Assembly (NCBI RefSeq): GCF_014698115.1
Contig: NZ_JACJSJ010000007.1
Span: 62,001-126,000 of the forward strand
Direction of reading: 5' to 3'
Length of the DNA: 64,000 nucleotides
From: Nostoc sp. FACHB-973
GTDB lineage: Bacteria; Cyanobacteriota; Cyanobacteriia; Cyanobacteriales; Nostocaceae
Within the stretch, counting starts at the first letter, position 1. The number at the start of each line of letters is the position of its first letter. Under the pieces are notes generated by a model that saw only the letters and a list, made by a program, of their open reading frames with translations, was not told the DNA's origin and made no database searches. The translations under genes and the position numbers were made by a program. Shown one piece after another: positions 8,285 through 16,707 of the stretch.

Positions 8285-8772
8285 GGTTTTAAAAGATCGA
8301 TGGTCACGGTTAATAATAACTGATTGGTCAATAAATAGATGGTGCGTCACATTTCATTAACGTACCCTATTGGCGAATGGCACTTACTTAACCTGGATTT
8401 AGATCTGACTTTTCACGGTATCTGGAAAACCCCTCTCCAAACCTCTCCCCTGCAAGGAGAGAGGCTTTGATTTCTCCCCCTTCCCTAGTAGGGAAGGGGG
8501 CTGGGGGGTTAGGTTTTGTGTTAGCTTTTCCACATGACGTGAAAAGTCAGGATTTAGATACCCGACTTCCTTCAAGAAGTCGGGTATCTGGACAGCTACT
8601 TTTGTTTAAGTAAGTACTATTCGACCCTACAATAGGAGGCGATCGCACAAAAACACTCCAGGGCGATCGCACTTTTGCGTAGGGTGTGTTAGCGTCAGAG
8701 TAACACAACGTCAATTGACATTACGGAGGTGCGTTACATTTCATTAACCCACCCTACAAGATCTCTCTAAAA
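8285..8772. repeat. Intergenic region with several palindromic repeats, no gene
   Basis: No supported gene. The stretch holds a CCCCTCTCC...GGAGAGG hairpin (about 8430-8465), a CTCCCCCTTCCC/GGGAAGGGGG hairpin (about 8475-8505), an ACCCGACTTC/GAAGTCGGGT hairpin (8562-8590), and a GTAGGGTGTGTTA/TAACCCACCCTAC pair (about 8678-8757). All are of the repetitive-element type seen elsewhere in this window. They could also act as terminators for the gene ending at 8773. Confidence 0.6.
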
Positions 8773-11655
8773 TCACTTTCTGCTTGGCCAACCTACTTTC
8801 TGCCGAATTGTATTAGCTACTGTTTTAATGCGTCTTTCATTCTTGAACACCTTCCCTAATATATTGTTGAGTGACGTACTGAGTTCAGTTTGGATGCGAT
8901 CGGTGGTATTTGGATAAGCACTCTTCATGGTGAGGATGTGTTGAGCCAGGATATTCAATATCCGTGTAGGTTTATTGGTCGCTGTTGCCACACCGGGCAT
9001 GTCTGCTTTATAACTAACATTGGCAGTATTGATAGTTGGTGGACTGTATCGGTCATCGGTCAATACTTTTAAGGTACCTAGATCGAACAATTTCCAAAAG
9101 GATTCAACAGCGCTATTTTTTTCCTTTTCCGTCCTGAGCCTCGCACCATTTTCAAACGAATCTAATGTCGCTAGATTTTTCGGCTCCGCCTTACCACCCG
9201 ATGTTGAAAGCTCAGACGAAATCAATGCTGCTGAGAGTGGTAGCGCGTTGCGGTAAGCCAAATACGCATGGACAAAGACTTGTAGAGCATTCTGCTTTGC
9301 TTGAAGGTTGCCACTCCGGATCGCGGTGTCGGCAGCCAGTTGCGCGGTATCGGCTGTGACGAGCGCTGCTTTGACACGGCCAGTTCCTTGATCGGACATT
9401 GCATTTACTTGGGTATCCTCTGCTCCGGGCATGGCTTTAGCATCAGTCAACAATGATTTGATTCCAGTGACGGCTTGTGCTAACGTCTGCCCTTCAGTTT
9501 TGCGCGTTGCACCCCGTACAAATACTGCCCACGCTGTCGTGTGCTTACGATCCTGCCCGCCGAATACCCCTTGCGGACGACCCGTAACAATCAATGCTGC
9601 AACTTTATTATGGTCAGTATCATCAAGGACAACCTGAGTCGAAAAGCGGTCGTTGGCTGGGATCGGAGCAGGGATAGGCGTGTTCTTGGGCAAGTCTGGG
9701 GCATTCACATTGTCTTCAAAGTTTTCTCGATAACCGAAATCCCCACCTGAAGAGAACAGGAACTCGTCAAGGATGTGGTCGTTCGAGATCCCTGCTTTGA
9801 CGTAGGCAGCCGGGAACAACCCTTTGACCCATTCTAAATGTTGAGTGATAATATCGATGACACGAGCGTTTTGATCGTCGTCATCGTTATATGAACCGGG
9901 GTTATCGATGCTGACCTCGAGCATGTCTTCGTCTTGATCTTCTTCAAATTCAGCGTTCGACTGAAAATCAGCCACCGCTTTCTTGTCTAACAGCTTGAAG
10001 ATGGCAGCCCGCAAGGCTGCCGGTGTCTCTGCCTGATAGTTGCGTAATTTCGCTATTGAATTTGCCTCTGCACCAGAATCAGCCAATGCCCCTCGTTTAG
10101 CTGCGGAGAGCGGGAGCGCATTCCGATAGGCCATCAAGCCGCTAATGTATTCCTGCAAGGTGTCAAGTGACGGCGCGGTCTTCGCTGCTTTTTTATTCGT
10201 GTCTACTTTGTCCTTTATTGTATCCAAGTGTTCGCGTCGTTCTTTGGAAAGTGCATCCACACGATCAACACCAGGAAGTTCTTGCGCCAGCTTGTATAAA
10301 TTGTTAATTACTCCAATCGCTTGGTCGATTGTCTTGCCCTGAATCGATTGGCGGATGCCTTCCACAGTGACAATCCAGGCGGTGGTATGGCTACCCTCTT
10401 CGCCCTTCATTGCCCCTTCGGGACGGTCGTTAGTTGAAATGTGTGAATTGGAGATGACCGTCCCTGACATTTCAATCTGGATGCTCCCTAGTTCGGCTTG
10501 ACGCTGGATCACTTGTTGAGCGCAGTATGAACTCGGTCGGGCGATGGGCTGCAAGAGCATTCGACTGACCGAGTTCATGCCACCTTTCGCCTGCATACCG
10601 CCATCGCTTAGCGACGCCGATGGGGTTTCGTTGGCAAAGAGCGATCGCTCCACCATCCCCCCATTTTGTTGCACAACGTGAGTCAACTCATGCGCTAACA
10701 ACTCCTGACCTCCCCGACTCCCAGGATTATATTCCCCCTGCCGAAAGAACACATCCTGTCCCGTCGTGAAAGCACGCGCCTGAATTGACTGATTTAACTC
10801 ATCTGATTGACTATCTATGTGAACCTTCACCCCACTGAAATCTGCGCCAAACGCCTGTTCCATTGGTTCGCGGATATTGTCGGCGATCGGCTGTCCACCC
10901 CCCCGTGCTTGGTTAATGGACGCTTCCAAGTCTGGGTTAGCAGCCATCCCACCTTTAGCCTGACGCTGCACCATCGGCTTCATCTGTAATTCTTCCTCTT
11001 CCTCTGGCAGAGACTCTCGTTGTAGCGTGCTGTTGTCGAGAGATTTCATTTGTAATTCTTCTTCTTCTTCTTCTTCCTCTGGCAGAGACTCTCGTTGTAG
11101 CGTGCTGTTGTCGAGAGATTTCATTTGTAATTCTTCTTCCTCTTCCTCTGGCAGAGACTCTCGCTGTAGCGTGCTGTTGTCGAGAGATTTCATTTGTAAT
11201 TCTTCTTCTTCTTCCTCTGGCAGAGACTCTCGTTGCAGCGTGCTAGTGTCGAGAGATTTCATTTGTAATTCTTCTTCTTCCTCTGGTATTTCTTGCCGTT
11301 GCATCACAGGTGTGATGGAACTTGCCAGAGGTTTCATTTGCAATTCTTCCTCTTGGGGGATCTGTTGACGCTGCATAGACGAAGGATTTCCAGGTTCTGC
11401 CAATCTTCCCACTACCTGCTGCGCCATTCTATCAGCTTGTTGCTCGTAAATATCTCCTGGCTGATTAACCGTGAGTTTGGTTTGGGGACGACGCAGGGGT
11501 ATTCGACTAATGTCGTGTCCTAGAGGTGTATTTAGCACTGCTTGGGATGAAGCACCAGAGGACTGTGAACCAAAACCGCGGGTTGGTAGTCTCAGTGCAG
11601 GTATTGAGAAGGAATCTGTGGTAGTTTTTTTGGGCTGAATGATGCGTTCTTTCAT
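8773..11655 (-). CDS. DUF4157 eCIS-associated protein, 960 aa, with a duplicated C-terminal domain
   Basis: The start at 11655 (MKERIIQ) is chosen by identity with the 447-aa paralogue. The N-terminal ~330 residues are almost identical to that protein, including the acidic LQMKSLD/RESLP repeats and the HELTH core (residues 322-326). The C-terminal ~570 residues are unrelated to the paralogue and contain two copies of one domain. Each has a GRPEG/GRPQG turn, HTTAW, a V-x-G-x-R strand, a G-x-T-x-x-QA helix, a P-G loop and a YRNALPLSAA motif, and ends in a helical part (ITQHLEWVKGLFP / LAQHILTMKSAYP). I do not know the activity of this domain. As eCIS cargo or adaptor, this part would be the specific payload. 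Confidence 0.83.
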   Translation of the reverse strand: MKERIIQPKKTTTDSFSIPALRLPTRGFGSQSSGASSQAVLNTPLGHDISRIPLRRPQTKLTVNQPGDIYEQQADRMAQQVVGRLAEPGNPSSMQRQQIPQEEELQMKPLASSITPVMQRQEIPEEEEELQMKSLDTSTLQRESLPEEEEEELQMKSLDNSTLQRESLPEEEEEELQMKSLDNSTLQRESLPEEEEEEEELQMKSLDNSTLQRESLPEEEEELQMKPMVQRQAKGGMAANPDLEASINQARGGGQPIADNIREPMEQAFGADFSGVKVHIDSQSDELNQSIQARAFTTGQDVFFRQGEYNPGSRGGQELLAHELTHVVQQNGGMVERSLFANETPSASLSDGGMQAKGGMNSVSRMLLQPIARPSSYCAQQVIQRQAELGSIQIEMSGTVISNSHISTNDRPEGAMKGEEGSHTTAWIVTVEGIRQSIQGKTIDQAIGVINNLYKLAQELPGVDRVDALSKERREHLDTIKDKVDTNKKAAKTAPSLDTLQEYISGLMAYRNALPLSAAKRGALADSGAEANSIAKLRNYQAETPAALRAAIFKLLDKKAVADFQSNAEFEEDQDEDMLEVSIDNPGSYNDDDDQNARVIDIITQHLEWVKGLFPAAYVKAGISNDHILDEFLFSSGGDFGYRENFEDNVNAPDLPKNTPIPAPIPANDRFSTQVVLDDTDHNKVAALIVTGRPQGVFGGQDRKHTTAWAVFVRGATRKTEGQTLAQAVTGIKSLLTDAKAMPGAEDTQVNAMSDQGTGRVKAALVTADTAQLAADTAIRSGNLQAKQNALQVFVHAYLAYRNALPLSAALISSELSTSGGKAEPKNLATLDSFENGARLRTEKEKNSAVESFWKLFDLGTLKVLTDDRYSPPTINTANVSYKADMPGVATATNKPTRILNILAQHILTMKSAYPNTTDRIQTELSTSLNNILGKVFKNERRIKTVANTIRQKVGWPSRK
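10988..11300 (-). repeat. Tandem acidic coding repeats in the 960-aa gene
   Basis: Five to six copies of the unit encoding LQMKSLD..TLQRESLP plus a Glu run. Unit lengths differ by multiples of three through loss or gain of GAA/GAG codons. The array parallels the one at 5774-6080. Confidence 0.85.
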
Positions 11656-11790
11656 TTTTTTCTGATGCCCAACCAGTTGGTAGATGAATATTTTGCTGAT
11701 ACCAATATCTAGTTTAGTGCGATCGCACTTCCAAGACAATTAATCGCAACTGTGAAATCAATGCGAAATCAAGTTCGACTTTTGGCTACT
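11656..11790 (-). promoter_or_regulatory. Conserved upstream block of DUF4157 gene 3
   Basis: Shares with 6438-6560 a long near-identical stretch ending in the GTGCGATCGCACTT palindrome. It forms the divergent intergenic region with the eCIS operon starting at 11844, so promoters for both directions should lie between 11656 and 11843. Confidence 0.45.
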
Positions 11791-11843
11791 TTTGATTCTG
11801 ATGCACTACCTTTAGCCTGGATTCTAGGAGAGTTTTTTTATTT

Positions 11844-12083
11844 ATGGACTCAAGTCAACAACAAACTTTGTTCACATTTAATGGAGACGTTGGCGGCACT
11901 GCTGGATATGCTGGGGTTTCAGTGAGTTCTGATGCCGGCAAAGTCGCTCAAACGGCAAGTAAATACCTCAACGATTCACTGCTGCTGAACGATCTCACAG
12001 AACAGGTGTATAAACTTTTGCAAGAAGATTTGCGATCGCAGCGCGAAAGAATAGGTAATTATAGTTCTCAAAGGTGGTTTTAA
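11844..12083 (+). CDS. Small eCIS operon protein, 79 aa
   Basis: First gene of the plus-strand injection-system operon; its stop overlaps the start of the tube gene (TAATG). The protein has no signal or membrane segment. Its C-terminal ~28 residues (LTEQVYKLLQEDL, then ERIGNY, ending in a Trp) resemble the last ~30 residues of the 1134-aa protein two genes downstream. This suggests a shared docking helix. The N-terminus (FTFNGDVGGTAGYAG) is Gly-rich. Family unknown; the role is inferred from position only. Confidence 0.7.
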   Translation: MDSSQQQTLFTFNGDVGGTAGYAGVSVSSDAGKVAQTASKYLNDSLLLNDLTEQVYKLLQEDLRSQRERIGNYSSQRWF

Positions 12084-12607
12084 TGGCTGGAAATGGTAAT
12101 AACGGCAACGTAACTCACGAATTAAATTATGTCACTAGTAATCGTTTTTACATAGAAATAGATAGTTCTATTGCTGCATCTTTTACTGAATGTACAGGCT
12201 TGAGTGTTCAAATTAAGAAAAACGTTTTTCAAGAAGGTGGTGTCAACGACCAGCAGAGAATTTATTTAGGTCATACAGAATTTGCAGACGTAACTCTTAA
12301 ACGTGGAGTTACCGACCATCCAGGTTTTTGGAACTGGATAAATGCAGTTTTTGATGAACAAGATGCAACATCCCGACGGAATGTCAATATTCTGATTTTT
12401 AATCAAGCCGGTGAAACGATGATGAGTTGGACTTTGATTGGTGCTATTCCAGTAACCTGGAAAACACCTGCACTCCAAGCCGATGGTAAAGCAGTGGCCA
12501 TTGAGGAATTAACTTTAGCTTATGAAGGCTTAAAAGTTGCCAGAACTACAGGAGGAGGCAATTCTGTACAACGAAATGATAAAACAGGATATTTCGTTTC
12601 TAGTTAA
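12083..12607 (+). CDS. eCIS/phage tail tube protein (gp19/Afp1-5 family), 174 aa
   Basis: The start at ATG 12083 overlaps the upstream stop and is preceded by AAAGGTGG. The sequence has the tail-tube pattern: an N-terminal NRFYIEID strand, FTECTGLSVQI, a GHTEF..VTLKRGVTDHPGFWNWI core, and a C-terminal WKTPALQADGKAVAIEELTLAYEGL. In contractile injection systems this protein stacks as hexameric rings to form the inner tube expelled on firing. Length fits the family. Only one tube gene is present here. Confidence 0.9.
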   Translation: MAGNGNNGNVTHELNYVTSNRFYIEIDSSIAASFTECTGLSVQIKKNVFQEGGVNDQQRIYLGHTEFADVTLKRGVTDHPGFWNWINAVFDEQDATSRRNVNILIFNQAGETMMSWTLIGAIPVTWKTPALQADGKAVAIEELTLAYEGLKVARTTGGGNSVQRNDKTGYFVSS

Positions 12608-12630
12608 TTGACTATTTTCCCACTATAACT

Positions 12631-15600
12631 ATGCAAGTCATTCAACCTCTATTAGGAAACAATATTCATCCACTTGGTGTAATATCATCTTTATCTAATA
12701 CTCACAGACTAGTCTTAAGAAAAGAGTCTGATTTTCTGCATTCACGAAGTAATTTTATCAGTCCTAGACAAACCAAAGCACCATTAGTCACGTCTTCTCA
12801 ATTTTTATTATCTCGTGACCAAGAACCATCGATACAACCAGTAATAGGTTGGGATAGCTGGGATAATCCAGATATCAACAGCGGATTTCCATTTATTGAT
12901 TTTGATCCTTTTGAGTCAATAGATTCAGAAGAGAATAATAATTTTAACCCTACTGAAGTCATCAAAAGCGATATTCCAGAAAGACTGCCAACTGTCATTG
13001 AGAATAATACAATTAATGATGTCTCGCCAGAAATAAAGATTCAAAAACAAAGTAAAAGTAAAAATCAAACTAAATCTAAATCAAAACAAACAAATAAATC
13101 TCAACAGCAACCAAAAACAAAAACAAAATCTCCTACTAAAAAATCGGTCAAATCATCTGCGGCTAAGAATGTCATACAAGCTGCGGATAAAAGCAATATT
13201 CCTATTAATCTTAATCAAAATAACTTAATACCATCAGATGAACCTCTATCTCCTGAGGTCAATCCGAGCATTCCCCAAATAAATGAAATTGATATATTAA
13301 AATCTCAAACTTCCGATCCTCTCCCCGCCTGGGCACCTCTGCGTGAAAACAATAATCTTGCTTTAGATAATCCTACAATTGATGATGAGTCGATTAGTAA
13401 TACCACACCCAGCATCACGGCATCTACTTCGCCTAATGTTCAAGATCAACCAACTTTGTTTAGGAATATAGCCAAGGAAGAATCGCAAGTAATTTCTGAG
13501 TTACCATCTAGTTTATCTAGCGCAGAACCGACTATTTCCAAAAATATTTCGCCATTACAGCAAAATAAAAAATTAGACGATAACACAAGTGAATTAGCAG
13601 AGAATTCGCCGAGAGAATTTCCTGTATCTCATAATGACGAGGAAAAATTTAGCTCACCTAGTAACTTTAACAATAATCAACAACAAGTAGTAACTGAAGT
13701 ATCAGAAGTCATTCCAACGCCACCGCAACAAGATATTCAAACTAGTCAATCATCACAAAAAGTTGATATTCCAGATATCTCAGTTAGCCCAACGCCACTG
13801 CAACAAGATATTCAAACCAGTCAATCATCATCACAAAAAATTGATATTCCAGATATCTCAGTTAGCCCAACGCCACTGCAACAAGATATTGAACCCGATG
13901 AATTTACTTCTCAAGTTGAGAATCAAAGCACCCCTTCTCTGAGAAATGTAATTCAAAAAAAAGAAATATTACCAATCCCCAATTCTCCATCACCGGAACA
14001 AGAATCGCTAAATACAAATAATACTATTGAGCCAGATTTAATATCAGAAAACACCACGAGTAATTTTCACACAGGTAATTTTGTCGCTGATAATTCTCTA
14101 AAAAATGCTCCTTTATCGTCAGCAATTACTGAAAATCCTGTAGAGACACACAGCGGTGCTACCCTAGAACCTATTTTAGTTCCAAAAGATCCTATTGAGT
14201 CACAACAAGAAATTGACTCTAGTGTTACGAGTGAATCTTTAGCCTCTGCGCCTGTTCAATTAACACCTACCTCAGCAAATATTGAAGAGACATCTAGTTT
14301 ATTACAAAAATCTAGTGACAAAGAACAGTTAGTAACTTCAGAGTCACAATCTACTGCCGCAGTTAATGTCTCAGATGTCCCAACAAATCTAATTTCACTG
14401 CAACGTGACAACAATCTTGAGAATACTATCAGCGAGTCTACAGAAAATCAGCCTATCTTAGCACCACCTGAGATTGTTGAAGCAGCAAAAGTTAGCAACA
14501 TATCCCCTGAAATTGTAGAATCACCAGTAGTCAACGCCACATCGCCTGAGATTGTTGAAGCACCAAAAGTTAGCAATATCTTTCCTGAAATTGTTGAAAG
14601 CAAAATATCATCTGAGATTGTTGAAACAGCAAAAGTTAGCAACATATCCCCTGAAATTGTAGAATCACCAGTAGTCAACGCCACATCGCCTGAGATTGTT
14701 CAAGCATCAAAAGTTAGCAACATATCTCCTGAAATTGTTGAATCACCAGTAGTCAACGCCACATCGCCGGAGATTATTGAAGCACCAAAAGTTAGCAACA
14801 TATCGTCTGACATTGGTGAATCACCAGTAGTCAACGCCACATTGCCGGAGATTATTGAAGCACCAAAAGTTAGCAACATATCGCCTGACATTGGTGAAGC
14901 AGCAAAAGTTAGCGATGTGTCGTCAAATGTCGGGGAAACATCGAATATTTTCCCAAAAATAGCTGAAAATGAACAAATAATAGAGTCAGAATTATTAGGA
15001 GCGATCGCCAATCCTAAAAACTCTGAAAATTCAACCTTTGTTGATACCTCAGATCCCCAAGATATCTCAGAAAAGCCAGCTTTTCTCCAAAATCAGGTAA
15101 GCACACCACCTGAAGTTGAACAAAACACCACCATTCAAAATTTGCCAGCACCTAAAGGTTATGCTACTGGTGGTCAAGTAACAGACTCCCAAATTCAAAA
15201 TAAACAGCAGATAGCACCCTCGGATACAGTACCTGCAATGCTGACACCTGGGGAGTTTGTCATTAATACCAGGGATGCACAGAAAAATCTACCTCTACTA
15301 CAGCACATCAACACCGGCGGTACACCCGACGATATTATTCTTCCAAGTTTACAGCCACCCAATGCTAAAGAACCGGAAAAAACAACTTCTGGGCAGAGTT
15401 CGACTAAAGTCGATTCTTTTCCAGACACTTCATTACAACTCAAACCTCAAGAATCTAATTCTTTAATTCCTGCTTCCTTGGGGTTGAATGTTGGAAAACA
15501 AAAACTTTCGGTACTCAATTCTCCACAGCTTAATACTGTTGAAAACAAAACGAGTGATGCAGTTGTTACTTCACCTCAATATTCATCGCCTCCCCTGATT

Positions 15601-16035
15601 TTTAGAAAAGCAAATTCTACTACTAACACACCTTCCCAACGGTCAGACACTCCTTCTCAATGGTCAAGTGTGCAAGAATTATTCAATGGAAATAATGATG
15701 AATTCACAAGCTTCTTTAGTGGTGGGGAATCTAATAATCAAAATTCCGAATTTTCTGAGATTTCTACATCATCAGAATCATCAGAAATTTTTGCTAAACA
15801 TCTTCCTGCACCTAGAGGCTTTGCTGATGGTGGAGAAGTCACAGCACCCACATCTGAAAACACAGAATCAATAACGGAGACTGTACAAAGCAGTTCTGCA
15901 AAAGAGGAAGAAGATAACAAAGATGATACAGCTGATCTTGAAGCTTTAGCCCGTGAAATTTATAGCAGATTACGCCAACGTTTAGAAATTGAGAGAGAAC
16001 GTCATGGCGGTTACTCAGGTCGTTTATCTTGGTAA
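12631..16035 (+). CDS. Long low-complexity eCIS protein with tape-measure-like motifs, 1134 aa
   Basis: A hydrophilic protein rich in Ser, Pro, Glu and Asn. It has a Lys/Ser-rich stretch (about 145-185), repeats with QDIQTSQSS (about 365-430), a long array of S-P-E-I-V-E-x-x-V / V-S-N-I-S units (about 610-770), and two copies of an LPAP-K/R-G-Y/F-A-T/D-GG-Q/E-V motif (near residues 838 and 1058). Next to the first copy is a PSDTVPAMLTPGEFVIN motif that is common in phage tape-measure and other tail proteins. The last 30 residues (LAREIYSRLRQRL...) resemble the end of the 79-aa protein. Its place between tube and Afp7-like genes and its extended nature fit a tape measure or a flexible baseplate linker. 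That function is inferred. Confidence 0.78.
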   Translation: MQVIQPLLGNNIHPLGVISSLSNTHRLVLRKESDFLHSRSNFISPRQTKAPLVTSSQFLLSRDQEPSIQPVIGWDSWDNPDINSGFPFIDFDPFESIDSEENNNFNPTEVIKSDIPERLPTVIENNTINDVSPEIKIQKQSKSKNQTKSKSKQTNKSQQQPKTKTKSPTKKSVKSSAAKNVIQAADKSNIPINLNQNNLIPSDEPLSPEVNPSIPQINEIDILKSQTSDPLPAWAPLRENNNLALDNPTIDDESISNTTPSITASTSPNVQDQPTLFRNIAKEESQVISELPSSLSSAEPTISKNISPLQQNKKLDDNTSELAENSPREFPVSHNDEEKFSSPSNFNNNQQQVVTEVSEVIPTPPQQDIQTSQSSQKVDIPDISVSPTPLQQDIQTSQSSSQKIDIPDISVSPTPLQQDIEPDEFTSQVENQSTPSLRNVIQKKEILPIPNSPSPEQESLNTNNTIEPDLISENTTSNFHTGNFVADNSLKNAPLSSAITENPVETHSGATLEPILVPKDPIESQQEIDSSVTSESLASAPVQLTPTSANIEETSSLLQKSSDKEQLVTSESQSTAAVNVSDVPTNLISLQRDNNLENTISESTENQPILAPPEIVEAAKVSNISPEIVESPVVNATSPEIVEAPKVSNIFPEIVESKISSEIVETAKVSNISPEIVESPVVNATSPEIVQASKVSNISPEIVESPVVNATSPEIIEAPKVSNISSDIGESPVVNATLPEIIEAPKVSNISPDIGEAAKVSDVSSNVGETSNIFPKIAENEQIIESELLGAIANPKNSENSTFVDTSDPQDISEKPAFLQNQVSTPPEVEQNTTIQNLPAPKGYATGGQVTDSQIQNKQQIAPSDTVPAMLTPGEFVINTRDAQKNLPLLQHINTGGTPDDIILPSLQPPNAKEPEKTTSGQSSTKVDSFPDTSLQLKPQESNSLIPASLGLNVGKQKLSVLNSPQLNTVENKTSDAVVTSPQYSSPPLIFRKANSTTNTPSQRSDTPSQWSSVQELFNGNNDEFTSFFSGGESNNQNSEFSEISTSSESSEIFAKHLPAPRGFADGGEVTAPTSENTESITETVQSSSAKEEEDNKDDTADLEALAREIYSRLRQRLEIERERHGGYSGRLSW
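14460..14935 (+). repeat. Coding repeats in the 1134-aa gene
   Basis: A unit of roughly 90 bp that encodes alternating SPEIVE-SPVVNAT and SPEIVE-APKVSNI segments is repeated about six times with slight divergence. Copy number may vary between strains. Confidence 0.85.
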
Positions 16036-16068
16036 AGTTCATTCAAGAAATATAGGAGAAATACTCAA

Positions 16069-16611
16069 ATGACAACTCCATCAATTATTGTTACTAAAAA
16101 GCGTAAACCACAACTTGAAAAAGCCAAACTTGTAGCTTATAACGGTGAAGCAGAGGATATTGAATTGATGTTTAATCCGACAGAAATTAGCTTTAGTCGG
16201 ATGGTTGAATGGAAAAGCAATGATGGGAATAGAGGCACCGACTTGCTGCCAAAGATTAATTTTTCTGGTGTTAAACCCTACATGTTTACCCTGAAACAAT
16301 TGTTATTCGATACTTATGAAACTAAAGAGTCGGTGATGGAAAAGTATATAGACAAAATTAAGAAAGGTGTAGAAACAAAAAAAGGAGCAGGTGACAAACG
16401 TCCACCTGTTTACATCCTGACATGGGGAACGGTGTACTTTCATTGTGTAATTAAGAAGGTAACTTACACATTAAATATGTTTCTGACTGATGGCACACCA
16501 GTTAGGGCAATGGTAGATATAGAGTTGCAAGAAGTCAATCAAAATAACCTTCCGGGAGGACGAGAATCTGCTTCTAGAGGTGCAGATCGCCAGCAAGATA
16601 GCCGGTTGTAA
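16069..16611 (+). CDS. CIS tube/baseplate protein (Afp7-like), 180 aa
   Basis: The start is preceded by TAGGAGAAA. The protein matches the contractile-injection-system tube protein family (Afp7/Pvc7): a KAKLVAY start, then the signature LMFNPTEISFSR, W..N, FSG..P..F.L..LLFDTYE, and later PPVYILTWG and F.C.I..VTYT..MFL.DGTPVRA. In related systems it joins the tube to the spike. Many homologues carry a C-terminal LysM domain; here only ~25 polar residues follow the core, so LysM is absent. It is followed after 96 nt by the spike gene. Confidence 0.87.
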   Translation: MTTPSIIVTKKRKPQLEKAKLVAYNGEAEDIELMFNPTEISFSRMVEWKSNDGNRGTDLLPKINFSGVKPYMFTLKQLLFDTYETKESVMEKYIDKIKKGVETKKGAGDKRPPVYILTWGTVYFHCVIKKVTYTLNMFLTDGTPVRAMVDIELQEVNQNNLPGGRESASRGADRQQDSRL

Positions 16612-16707
16612 ACAACTTAATTAGGATTTGAGATTTTAGATTATTTCAATTTTGAATTTGGATTTTGGGTCACATTTTTGGTGCGCTGGAAGCGCAAATT
16701 GTAGCTT

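Noticed and set aside
14448-15011. Minus-strand frames with TISGDMLLTF repeats
   Set aside because: Antisense shadow of the repeat array in the 1134-aa gene.
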